A DNA stretch of 22,374 nt from DRGT01 sp022567895 (lineage in GTDB: Archaea > Thermoproteota > Nitrososphaeria > Nitrososphaerales > Nitrosopumilaceae), in contig JADFGC010000016.1 in assembly GCA_022567895.1 (NCBI GenBank), positions 1-22,374 on the forward strand. The letters are read 5' to 3'. Below, piece after piece: positions 1 through 6,051 of this stretch. Each line of letters begins with the position of its first letter. Within the stretch, counting starts at the first letter, position 1. The notes under the pieces were generated by a model, which ran no database searches, was not told the DNA's origin, and saw only the letters and a program-made list of their open reading frames with translations. Position numbers and translations under genes: made by a program.

Positions 1-276
1 AAGGTACTAAAGTTTGAAAATGGAAACTTTGTTTCAGTATCAGAAGGTTCTGAAAGATTAGGATCTATGGTTGTTTCATTATCAACGGGACCAACTCCTG
101 TTACTACAACTGTTATTCCTGCCAGAACTGAATCTATTTTTTTAAAATTAACTGCAGAAAGAATTAGCACAAGCACTAGAGGCATTGCAATTGTTTCTAC
201 TTATGTTCAAAGAGAACTTGAACCTGAAACTGCTAAAACACTAATGACAGCAATTATGGAGCTTATACAAACATGA
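1..276 (+). CDS. 3' end of an unrecognised protein, truncated by the window edge
   Basis: Frame 1 is open from the first base to a TGA at 274-276, giving 91 codons, so the gene begins before the window; an internal ATG at 67 is not needed as a start. The visible tail alternates beta-like stretches (SMVVSLSTG, TTTVIPART, GIAIVSTYV) with a final helix (PETAKTLMTAIMELI), as in a small alpha/beta domain. I do not recognise the family. Its stop overlaps the start of the following ubiD-like gene in an ATGA arrangement, so the two are almost certainly translated from one message and may be functionally coupled. No membrane segment or cysteine motif is visible in this part. Confidence 0.7.
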   Translation, partial: KVLKFENGNFVSVSEGSERLGSMVVSLSTGPTPVTTTVIPARTESIFLKLTAERISTSTRGIAIVSTYVQRELEPETAKTLMTAIMELIQT

Positions 277-1604
277 CTGATCTGAGAAACTATATTTCAT
301 TAATTAAAAAAAATGGAGAATTAAAAACCATTAGGAAAAAGGTATCTATAAAATATGACATTGCAGCAATTACTGCAAAAGTAGACGGCTCACACGCAGT
401 ATTATTTGAGAATATCAAAGAAAGCAAATTTAGACTAGTTTCTAATCTAGTTGGAACACGAAATAGATTCGCAAAAGCCATTGGCGCAAAAGAATCAAGC
501 ATTCATGAGAAAGTTATTTCTGCAATAAGACAAGCAAAAAAGCCTAAAGTTACCACCTCTGCAAAATTTATGGAAAATAAATCAAAAAATCTTTCATTAC
601 TTCCAATTGTAAAACATTTTGAAAAAGAATCAGGACCATTTATCACATCGTCAATTATTTATGCAAAAAATCCTGATACTGGTGCACAAAATTCTTCATT
701 TCATAGATTGATGCCAATTGATAGAAAACATTTCTCCGTTAGAATGGTTGAAGGACGTGATCTTCACAGATGTTTTCTAGACGCAAAAAAACATGGTGAA
801 GACCTCAAAGTAAGCATAACAGTTGGGGCCCATCCTGCAATTTCTATAGCGGGGGCATATCAAGCAGATTGGGGAAAATCTGAAATCAATATTGCAAATT
901 CCCTTCTTGGAGGAAAACTTAGTCTTACAAAATGCCCATATTCTGGAATGAAAGTTCCTTCTTTAACTGAAATTGTAATGGAAGGAAGAATTCTCAAAGA
1001 CAAAACACACAAAGAGTGGATGGTTGAAATGCTTCAAACTTATGATCATAAAAGATTCCAACCAGTCTTTGAATTAGAACACATGTATTTTAGAGACAAT
1101 CCAATTTTCCATGATATATTATCTGGTTATTCAGAACATAGATTGCTAATGGGAATGCCAATTGAAGCAAAACTAAATGGTGAACTTAAAAAAGCATTTT
1201 CTCAAACAAGAAATGTTTCAATGACAAATGGTGGATGTAATTGGTTGCATGCAGTTGTTCAAATAAAGAAAAAAACTCAAGCAGATCCAAAAAAAATTAT
1301 TAAAAAAGTATTTTCAATTCATCGTTCCTTAAAACAAGTTACTGTTGTGGATGAAGATATTGATCCAAATAATGCTGATGCAGTAGAATATGCATTGGCA
1401 ACAAGATTTCAAGCGGACAAGGACTTGGTCATTATTAAAAATGTGAGAGGTTCAAGCTTGGATCCATCAAGTGATCAAAAGAAACTAAGAACAGCAAAAA
1501 TGGGAATTGATGCTACAAAACCACTATCTAAGAACCCAGAAAGCTTTGAGCTAGCAAAGATTCCAAAATATGACAAGATTTCATTAAAAGATTATTTAAA
1601 ATAA
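273..1604 (+). CDS. UbiD-family decarboxylase, probable anhydromevalonate phosphate decarboxylase
   Basis: A 443-residue protein of the UbiD family, which decarboxylates unsaturated acids using prenylated FMN and a divalent metal. Family signatures seen: the cofactor-binding segment QNSSFHRLMPI (about 139-149), the VGAHPA loop (184-189), the VPSLTEIVMEG segment (228-238) that carries the two glutamates of the E-R-E catalytic network, and EHRLLMGMP (288-296). In many archaea a UbiD homologue performs the anhydromevalonate phosphate step of the modified mevalonate pathway for isoprenoid lipids; that role is inferred from taxonomy and family, not shown here. A menaquinone/ubiquinone-type or aromatic-acid decarboxylase is the alternative. 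The ATG lies in the stop of the upstream gene (ATGA overlap), indicating translational coupling. It converges on the following minus-strand gene. Confidence 0.85.
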   Translation: MTDLRNYISLIKKNGELKTIRKKVSIKYDIAAITAKVDGSHAVLFENIKESKFRLVSNLVGTRNRFAKAIGAKESSIHEKVISAIRQAKKPKVTTSAKFMENKSKNLSLLPIVKHFEKESGPFITSSIIYAKNPDTGAQNSSFHRLMPIDRKHFSVRMVEGRDLHRCFLDAKKHGEDLKVSITVGAHPAISIAGAYQADWGKSEINIANSLLGGKLSLTKCPYSGMKVPSLTEIVMEGRILKDKTHKEWMVEMLQTYDHKRFQPVFELEHMYFRDNPIFHDILSGYSEHRLLMGMPIEAKLNGELKKAFSQTRNVSMTNGGCNWLHAVVQIKKKTQADPKKIIKKVFSIHRSLKQVTVVDEDIDPNNADAVEYALATRFQADKDLVIIKNVRGSSLDPSSDQKKLRTAKMGIDATKPLSKNPESFELAKIPKYDKISLKDYLK

Positions 1605-1611
1605 AATTTTG

Positions 1612-1638
1612 AGATTAGTTTGTTCTAATCTTATTTTT
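1612..1638. terminator. Hairpin with T-run between convergent genes
   Basis: AGATTAG (1612-1618) pairs perfectly with CTAATCT (1625-1631) around a 6-nt TTTGTT loop and is followed by TATTTTT. It lies just after the ubiD stop and overlaps the stop of the converging gene, as expected for a transcription stop. In archaea the T-run alone may suffice. Confidence 0.5.
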
Positions 1639-2041
1639 GTGGCCACATAGTGTTCCAAGTTTCAGCAAACTTTTTCATTAGTTCGCCATATGCTTTTAGC
1701 TGTTCCATTCCAGATTCATTTAGTGTCTTTTGCCAGTTTTCTGTAAATTGCTTGTATGCTTCAAAACTAGCCTCATTCATGGCCTTTTGCCAACTATCAC
1801 CAAATGTTTTGAATGCATCCATTCCTGCTTGATTCATTGCATTTTGCCAGTTTTCACCAAACTGTTTCATTGTATCAGATGATGATTCGTTGCCTGCCTT
1901 TTTTATAACGTCATTGAATCTTTGTTGCATGTCTGTACTTGCTTTTTGAACTGAATCGAAAAGTTGTTTCCAATTTTCAAGTGATTTGGAATATTCATCC
2001 CATAACTTTTGCCATTCATTTGAAGATTCATTTTCTGACAT
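1631..2041 (-). CDS. Tryptophan-rich helical repeat protein, phasin/PhaE-like
   Basis: Predicted 136-residue acidic, all-helical protein. The C-terminal half holds about four copies of a 19-residue repeat (FGENWQNAMNQAGMDA, FGDSWQKAMNEASFEA, FTENWQKTLNESGMEQ, then a diverged last copy), with a conserved Trp-Gln pair. Such amphipathic Trp/Phe-rich helices resemble phasins and PhaE-type subunits that coat polyhydroxyalkanoate granules, and PHA genes are known in some thaumarchaea; this is resemblance only. I chose the ATG at 2041 (MSENESS) over one at 2089 because a TATA-like TTTATGTT is centred about 27 bp before 2041 on the minus strand, which fits a leaderless message. There is no signal peptide or membrane segment. 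It diverges from the next gene. Confidence 0.6.
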   Translation of the reverse strand: MSENESSNEWQKLWDEYSKSLENWKQLFDSVQKASTDMQQRFNDVIKKAGNESSSDTMKQFGENWQNAMNQAGMDAFKTFGDSWQKAMNEASFEAYKQFTENWQKTLNESGMEQLKAYGELMKKFAETWNTMWPQK

Positions 2042-2155
2042 GTTAGAATTTTCTTTCGGAGGGTAACATAAATGGTTCCAATCATTCATTTTTTGATCTG
2101 ATTTATGTATGAGAATCCATTTTCAAATTCAGTAGGTATGGAGGTGAAAAAATAG

Positions 2156-2473
2156 ATGGCAACGTATGGAGTTTATGGAAGTCATACAACCGAAGCATGT
2201 CCATTAAACCATAAAGAAAATAGAATGGCAGTAATTGAAAGTGGGCCACTATTCAAACAAGCAGCAGAGTCAGCAGGTGTTAAAGTTTTAGCGCAATATC
2301 ACTCTGGACTTGAACATACTTTCTTGTGGGTTCTTGATGCAAAAGATGCTCAAACCATTGAAACTTTAATGATTCAAACGGGTGTAACAAAATTCAACGC
2401 TTTAAGAATTGTTCCAGTTTTTACATTTGAACATGTAATTGAGATATGCAAGAAAATGGAAGGGCAGAGTTAG
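2156..2473 (+). CDS. Small conserved-looking alpha/beta protein, possible dimeric alpha-beta barrel
   Basis: 105 residues. A good ribosome-binding site, GGAGGTG at 2140-2146, precedes the ATG by nine bases, which fixes the start; this is unusual here because most genes in the window look leaderless. The order of strands and helices (MATYGVYGSH, a helix around GPLFKQAAESAG, KVLAQYHSGLEHTFLWVLDA, a helix DAQTIETLMIQTG, then NALRIVPVFTFEHV) suggests a ferredoxin-like dimeric alpha-beta barrel such as those in the DUF3303/GYD-type families. His and Cys residues near the N-terminus (SHTTEACPLNH) could bind a metal. No function can be assigned. It is divergent from the phasin-like gene, with about 110 bp between starts. 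Confidence 0.6.
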   Translation: MATYGVYGSHTTEACPLNHKENRMAVIESGPLFKQAAESAGVKVLAQYHSGLEHTFLWVLDAKDAQTIETLMIQTGVTKFNALRIVPVFTFEHVIEICKKMEGQS

Positions 2474-2482
2474 GAATCTAAT

Positions 2483-2745
2483 TTATTTTTGATTTTTATC
2501 CCAAAAGTATTCCTTTTGTAGAAAAGAATCAAGCTGATCAAATGCTTCCATAGAAATTTCTTGTTTTGCTAACATTCTTGACAATAACAATAAAAGTTTT
2601 CTTTGAAACTCTACATCATGATTATGATATTTTCTAATCTTTGAACAATTTCTTCTAACTTTTCAAGTAGTGGTCTGACTTCGTTTGAAACAATTTCTTT
2701 AATGTCAGACTTTCCTGCTGCTGAATCCTCAAATTGTTTTGTCAT
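2483..2745 (-). pseudogene. Small helical protein gene split by an apparent frameshift
   Basis: On the minus strand an ATG at 2745, with an AGGTGATG ribosome-binding-like site upstream, opens a 44-codon frame (MTKQFEDSAAGKSDI...EEIVQRLENI) that ends at a TAG at 2611-2613. A second frame continues immediately as HDVEFQRKLLLLLSRM, then LAKQEISMEAFDQLDSFL, QKEYFWDKNQK, and stops at 2483-2485, with no start codon of its own near the junction. Both halves have coding-like, charged helical composition and together make a plausible protein of about 87 residues. The junction lies in a short ATCAT-type repeat at about 2612-2628 where a one- or two-base slip is easy. It may be a true frameshift mutation or a sequencing error. 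Function is unknown. Confidence 0.5.
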
Positions 2746-2851
2746 GTTGGGATCATCACCTAATTTATGAAAGTAATTATCTTTACAAGGTTAACATTTT
2801 CCTAGTATTTTAGCAGCTCTAGCTATACTTTCACGCCTAAGCTAAATTTGA

Positions 2852-3361
2852 TTATTTGAAATGGCTCTCATTGATGTGCTTTGAAATCGAATTTACTGAA
2901 TCAAATTCTTCACGGCAATATGGACAGGTAAAAACAGATGGATGTTCTAATTCAGGCAAGATAACTCCTCTAACTTGCAAAACTCCACTAAGTTGTTTTC
3001 TTCTAACTAGTCCTAATAGTCTGGAACCATCCATTACAACTAGTCTTCGAATATTTTTTTCTGCCATAATGTTAATTGCGTCACGAACTGTGGCATCTTT
3101 TGGTATTGTAATTAATGGTTTTCTCATAATTTGAGAAACTTTAACCTTTAATGGATCAAGACCTGCTGCGATAACATCACTTAGAATATCTCTATCTGTA
3201 ATGATTCCAACTACAGATTCCCCTTCAAAAACAATAACACTTTCAACCATTTTCTCTGCCATAATTTTTGCAGCATCAGATATAGTGAGCGCACTTGAAA
3301 TGGTTGTTAATTTTGGATAGATGTATTTTGAAACAGGGTCTGATAGTGAATTTTCAGTCAA
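2852..3361 (-). CDS. CBS-domain pair protein with C-terminal C2H2 zinc finger
   Basis: 169 residues. Two CBS domains (about 10-66 and 76-132) are recognisable from the repeated pattern of a helix over AAKIMAEKMVESVIVFEG followed by VVGIITDRDIL, and AINIMAEKNIRRLVVMDG followed by LLGLVRRKQL. CBS pairs usually bind adenine nucleotides and act as energy or ligand sensors. After a short linker the protein ends in a C2H2-like finger, with C146, C149, H162 and H167 in CPYC-x12-HINESH, so it could touch DNA, RNA or another protein. The start is TTG at 3361 because no in-frame ATG lies upstream before a stop. Direct target unknown; a transcription-linked sensor is an inference from the domain pairing. 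Confidence 0.85.
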   Translation of the reverse strand: MTENSLSDPVSKYIYPKLTTISSALTISDAAKIMAEKMVESVIVFEGESVVGIITDRDILSDVIAAGLDPLKVKVSQIMRKPLITIPKDATVRDAINIMAEKNIRRLVVMDGSRLLGLVRRKQLSGVLQVRGVILPELEHPSVFTCPYCREEFDSVNSISKHINESHFK

Positions 3362-3574
3362 CCGTTATGATATGATTATCCATGAGATAATAATATCACT
3401 GAAAAAGGCGTTGAAAAGGGTACCGGACTTTGGGAAAAAGAGTTACGAAAAAAGTCAAGAATAGAACAATTTTCGCGATCAATTTTTTGTTTTTAAACAT
3501 CAAATCTCTTATTCTAAAGTAAAAAATCGCAGTGAAACTTAATAACCTCCTTTTAACTCACGAAATTCAGATTG

Positions 3575-4635
3575 ATGGGAAAGTTTTCACTACAATTTTG
3601 GCTACTATTAGTTGTTACAATCACTAGCGTACCACTTTTTGCTATATATGCAGAGGAAAATGATTTAGACAATGATGGCATTCCAGATGATCAGGATCAT
3701 TGCCCTCATCTACCTGAAGATTATTTAGATGAAATCGATGGATGTCCTTCTGAGCATCAAATTCCCCATGATAGTGATTCAGATGGCATTGATGATCGTT
3801 ATGATGTCTGTCCTTATGCAAGAGAAACTTGGAATGGTTTCCAAGACGAAGATGGCTGTCCAGACTCTTATGCGAGTGGTGTAGGTGGAACACCAGACTC
3901 TGATGGAGATGGTATACCTGATAACTTGGACTCATGTCCAAACCAACCAGAAACTTACAATGGAATTTNNNNNNNNNNNNNNNNNNNNNNNNNNNNNNNN
4001 NNNNNNNNNNNNNNNNNNNNNNNNNNNNNNNNNNNNNNNNNNNNNNNNNNNNNNNNNNNNNNNNNNNNCAAGACGAAGATGGCTGTCCAGACTCTTATGC
4101 GAGTGGTGTAGGTGGAACACCAGACTCTGATGGAGATGGTATACCTGATAACTTGGACTCATGTCCAAACCAACCAGAAACTTACAATGGAATTTTAGAT
4201 TTAGATGGTTGTCCTGATGATTACATTTCAAGCATAGATTCTGATCAAGATGGTCTACCTGATCAAATCGATGCTTGTCCTACCGAACCTGAAACTTACA
4301 ACAAATATCAAGACGATGATGGTTGTCCTGATACTGTAACAAGTGCAGCTTCAAGCTATCAATTCCCAGATGCAGATGGTGATGGAATAGATGACAGATG
4401 GGACCAATGTTTAGATCAAGCTGAAAACTATAACAATTATCTTGACTGGGATGGATGTCCTGATATCATTCCACCAGATTCAAGTGGAAATGTACTTCCT
4501 GATGCAGATGGAGATGGAATCCCTGATGAAGATGATGCTTGTCCTACAGAACCTGAAACCTGGAACAAATTTGATGACAAAGATGGATGTCCAGATCAAA
4601 TTCCAGGAGAAATTCATGACCTTGATCAAGACTGA
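3575..4635 (+). CDS. Secreted Asp-rich calcium-binding (thrombospondin type 3-like) repeat protein, interrupted by an assembly gap
   Basis: Begins with a signal peptide (positively charged start, then LLLVVTITSVPLFAIYA, cleavage near AEEN). The rest is a chain of repeats of about 36-42 residues, each with a calcium-binding D-x-D-x-D-G-x-x-D loop followed by a D-x-C-P cysteine and a second D-G-C-P-D turn, as in thrombospondin type 3 / OmpA-linker repeats. It should be exported and rigidified by calcium. ATG 3575 is preferred to the TTG just before it. A run of 100 Ns (3969-4068) interrupts it. Because the flanks are identical over 127 bp, removing 3969-4195 restores one frame, giving 277 residues to the TGA at 4633-4635. 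No anchor is seen; the TGA lies inside the last repeat, which continues in frame. Confidence 0.85.
3842..3968 (+). repeat. First copy of the 127-bp sequence flanking the gap
   Basis: Identical base for base to 4069-4195 on the other side of the N run. Most simply this is the shared end of two contigs that were scaffolded without being merged. Confidence 0.9.
3969..4068. other. Assembly gap of exactly 100 N
   Basis: The length of exactly 100 is a placeholder, so the true gap size is unknown and may be negative. It falls in the calcium-binding repeat gene. Confidence 0.98.
4069..4195 (+). repeat. Second copy of the 127-bp sequence flanking the gap
   Basis: Identical to 3842-3968; the unique sequence resumes at 4196. 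The reading frame is the same in both copies, so either a merge or an extra protein repeat would keep the gene open. Confidence 0.9.
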
Positions 4636-4719
4636 GTTATAGATGAATACGATATGTGTCCAAATGATCCAGAGGACTTTGATGGCGTAAATGACGCCGA
4701 TGGATGTCCAGATAATTAA
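4636..4719 (+). pseudogene. In-frame tail of the calcium-binding repeat gene beyond a premature TGA
   Basis: After the TGA at 4633-4635 the same frame runs on for 27 codons (VIDEYDMCPNDPEDF, then DGVNDADGCPDN) to a TAA at 4717-4719. This is the rest of a normal repeat. In other copies the residue at the TGA position is Gly (DGDG-I-P-D), so one G-to-T change of GGA to TGA explains it. Confidence 0.8.
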
Positions 4720-4727
4720 AAATTCTT

Positions 4728-4735
4728 TTTTAATT
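4728..4735 (+). promoter_or_regulatory. TATA-like box for RNA candidate 1
   Basis: TTTTAATT centred about 28 bp before the first paired base (4759) of the structured RNA. The spacing matches archaeal promoters, but the base composition is AT-rich enough for chance. Confidence 0.4.
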
Positions 4736-4758
4736 GATTCAAACTAGTTTCAATAATT

Positions 4759-4865
4759 CACGGAAGCTAACCAAGAGGAGTTGACCGTCTTGAGGTACAG
4801 AACTGCCGTACGGTCCTCAATAGCAACGAAACCTATCATTTGGAGCACTTGGGTTAGCCTCCGTG
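4759..4865 (+). ncRNA. Structured RNA candidate 1, long closing helix with internal pseudoknot
   Basis: The ends pair in a helix: CACGGA (4759-4764) with TCCGTG (4860-4865), one A/C mismatch, then GCTAACCAAG (4766-4775) with CTTGGGTTAGC (4848-4858, one bulged G). Inside, GACCGT (4783-4788) pairs with ACGGTC (4810-4815), and TTGAGG (4790-4795) pairs with CCTCAA (4815-4820). The order is 1-2-1'-2', so both can form only as a pseudoknot or as alternatives; a small ATAG/CTAT hairpin may follow. There is no open frame of note. It has the same plan and nearly the same length as 5541-5648. The strand was chosen from the upstream TATA-like box; the minus strand is not excluded. I see no tRNA, RNase P or SRP RNA signature. 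Confidence 0.65.
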
Positions 4866-4986
4866 ATACAAAACGCAATTTCAAAAATAAAAACCACTCT
4901 CATTTTCATTGAACACAAATCGTATCTTAGAATAGTAGAATTACTACGTGTTCCTTTTTAGCGATCATGACGTAATTACGATTTAC

Positions 4987-5043
4987 GGTGAGCAGGACGA
5001 TCTATTGTTGCTTCTCCCGCAGCTTTATGTGAACCTGCTTACC
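4987..5043. other. 10-bp stem-loop in gene-poor region
   Basis: GGTGAGCAGG (4987-4996) pairs with CCTGCTTACC (5034-5043), with one G-U pair, around a 37-nt loop that contains a further 5-bp GTTGC/GCAGC hairpin. It may be an RNA gene of its own or part of a longer structured transcript with the next three hairpins. The orientation is unknown. Confidence 0.45.
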
Positions 5044-5063
5044 ACTTTTTAATAAAATCCAAT

Positions 5064-5086
5064 GGACCTGAAAAAAAGCCAGGTCC
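5064..5086. other. 7-bp hairpin with A-rich loop
   Basis: GGACCTG (5064-5070) pairs perfectly with CAGGTCC (5080-5086) around a 9-nt A-rich loop. GC-rich against its surroundings. Confidence 0.4.
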
Positions 5087-5103
5087 TTTAAAGAACTATA
5101 GCT

Positions 5104-5131
5104 CTATTGTTCTTGCTTGCTCGAACAACAG
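5104..5131. other. 9-bp hairpin with one mismatch
   Basis: CTATTGTTC (5104-5112) pairs with GAACAACAG (5123-5131), with one A/C mismatch, around the loop TTGCTTGCTC. Confidence 0.35.
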
Positions 5132-5216
5132 TATAATGGCATTATCATATTTAACCTTCATTACTAGATGGAATATTACAAGCCAAATCTGCTCAGAAAA
5201 ATTGTGAGTTTCAGGA

Positions 5217-5240
5217 TGTGAATGGTCTTTACCATTCACA
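5217..5240. other. Perfect 10-bp hairpin with tetraloop
   Basis: TGTGAATGGT (5217-5226) and ACCATTCACA (5231-5240) form a perfect stem closed by a CTTT loop. No T-run follows, so a simple terminator is unlikely. The rest of 5241-5510 holds AT-rich palindromes such as ATTATCGATAAT and T-rich tracts, but no gene I can support. Confidence 0.5.
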
Positions 5241-5511
5241 AACCGCCCACCAATCGATATTATCGATAATATAGTTACATCATTTTCAGAATTAAGGCTT
5301 TTGGAATAGTGGAAAAAATTATGAAGTGATTATTTTTTTTCCTTTTTTTTCTTTTGGCTCTTCTTCCTCTTCTAAGCCTTGAATTTTATCTTCTTCATAT
5401 GGCATTTCGATTCGTGCTCAAATCAATAGATGAATCTATGACTAGCAATGTTTGGTTTTTTTTACTGCCAGATCAGTTTTTTCAAAATTACACACAAACT
5501 ATTTGTGTATC

Positions 5512-5518
5512 TTTAATA
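5512..5518 (+). promoter_or_regulatory. TATA-like box for RNA candidate 2
   Basis: TTTAATA centred 26-27 bp before the first paired bases (5541/5542) of the second structured RNA, the normal archaeal spacing to a transcription start. Confidence 0.5.
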
Positions 5519-5540
5519 GCAAATTTGAGTATATTACAAA

Positions 5541-5648
5541 TGGAAGCTGACACCAAACCGTTACTCCCTTCATGAGTTTGGACGGAATACATATTGAACA
5601 TCCATCGGAAAACGGTTCAATAAGGTATTTGATTCGTGTTAGCTTCCA
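5541..5648 (+). ncRNA. Structured RNA candidate 2, homologous in plan to candidate 1
   Basis: TGGAAGCTGACAC (5541-5553) pairs with GTGTTAGCTTCCA (5636-5648) over 13 bp with one G-U pair. Inside, AACCGTT (5556-5562) pairs with AACGGTT (5611-5617), and TTGAAC (5594-5599) pairs with GTTCAA (5615-5620). Because the last two 3' segments overlap by three bases, the helices compete or share the site. The closing helix (GGAAGCT-AC / GTTAGC-TCC), the ACCGT/ACGGT helix and the CAATA that follows are shared with 4759-4865, and the second helix differs by compensatory changes. It ends five bases before the stop of a small minus-strand zinc-ribbon gene. Confidence 0.65.
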
Positions 5649-5652
5649 GAAA

Positions 5653-5781
5653 TTATTCTAAAGGAAAATCAATGTCACAGTTAGAACATTTTCCTCTTCG
5701 GCCTTTGTATAAATCACTAAAATATTGATTTACAGGATTATTACAATTCCAGCAAAGAATGATCTCCTTTGACATATTCAT
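5653..5781 (-). CDS. Micro-protein with zinc-ribbon cysteines
   Basis: A 42-residue frame starting at ATG 5781 (a second in-frame ATG is at 5775). It reads MNMSKEIILCWNCNNPVN and continues to a second knuckle GKCSNCDIDF. The CWNC and CSNC pairs, about 22 residues apart, form a four-cysteine zinc-ribbon arrangement typical of tiny archaeal proteins. A TATA-like CTATATG / TTTTTAAA region lies just upstream on the minus strand, so a leaderless message is plausible. The function is unknown; nucleic-acid or protein binding is typical of such ribbons. Its 3' end abuts RNA candidate 2 on the other strand. Confidence 0.6.
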   Translation of the reverse strand: MNMSKEIILCWNCNNPVNQYFSDLYKGRRGKCSNCDIDFPLE

Positions 5782-5938
5782 ATTTGTTTAAAAATCATAT
5801 AGCAAGTTGTCAGTTCAGAATGAAATACACTACTTTCACAGGCTTGGAAAATAGCATTAGTATTCTTGTTTGTAATAATATGACACTTACTAACTGATAT
5901 GTTCAAAATTGCACAATACTACTTAACTAGAATTCAGA

Positions 5939-5984
5939 TCTGAAAGGGACTAAATGCCTATCTCTTTAACCCAGCCCTTTCAGA
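5939..5984. terminator. 10-bp stem-loop followed by T-rich tract
   Basis: TCTGAAAGGG (5939-5948) pairs perfectly with CCCTTTCAGA (5975-5984); inside, TAAA and TTTA extend the pairing. CTTTTTATTT follows. It could end a plus-strand transcript from the RNA cluster, or be another small RNA. Otherwise 5782-6051 holds only promoter-like AT-rich sequence. Confidence 0.45.
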
Positions 5985-6051
5985 ACTTTTTATTTATAAA
6001 AAATTAGGAAAAAGCCAAATAATATTTTGACATATTGTCTCTATACCATTA

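Noticed and set aside
3642..4231. His-rich minus-strand frames opposite the calcium-binding repeats
   Set aside because: They are antisense shadows: GAT/GAC (Asp) codons read as ATC/CAT on the other strand, and some cross the N run.
4976..5329. Minus-strand frame with few stops through the hairpin cluster (contains ...KVKYDNAIILLFEQARTIEL, then further segments)
   Set aside because: It is broken by TAG at 5096-5098 and TAA at 5039-5041, has no good start, and overlaps strong stem-loops; in AT-rich DNA such a run can occur by chance. A decayed gene is not excluded.
5330..5405. Minus-strand micro-frame MPYEEDKIQGLEEEEEPKEKK
   Set aside because: Low-complexity acidic/basic sequence from A/T homopolymers whose length decides the frame; no promoter and an upstream stop. 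Could be the tail of a lost gene but cannot be supported.
5354..5575. Plus-strand 73-codon frame
   Set aside because: It starts at an unusual codon in a T-rich tract, has no family resemblance, and runs into the structured RNA candidate and its TATA box.
4759..5648. RNase P RNA or SRP RNA as the identity of the structured region
   Set aside because: I could not find the conserved core sequences of either (for example the GGAA tetraloop with the symmetric loop of SRP helix 8), and the two similar 107-108 nt units do not fit a single-copy RNA.
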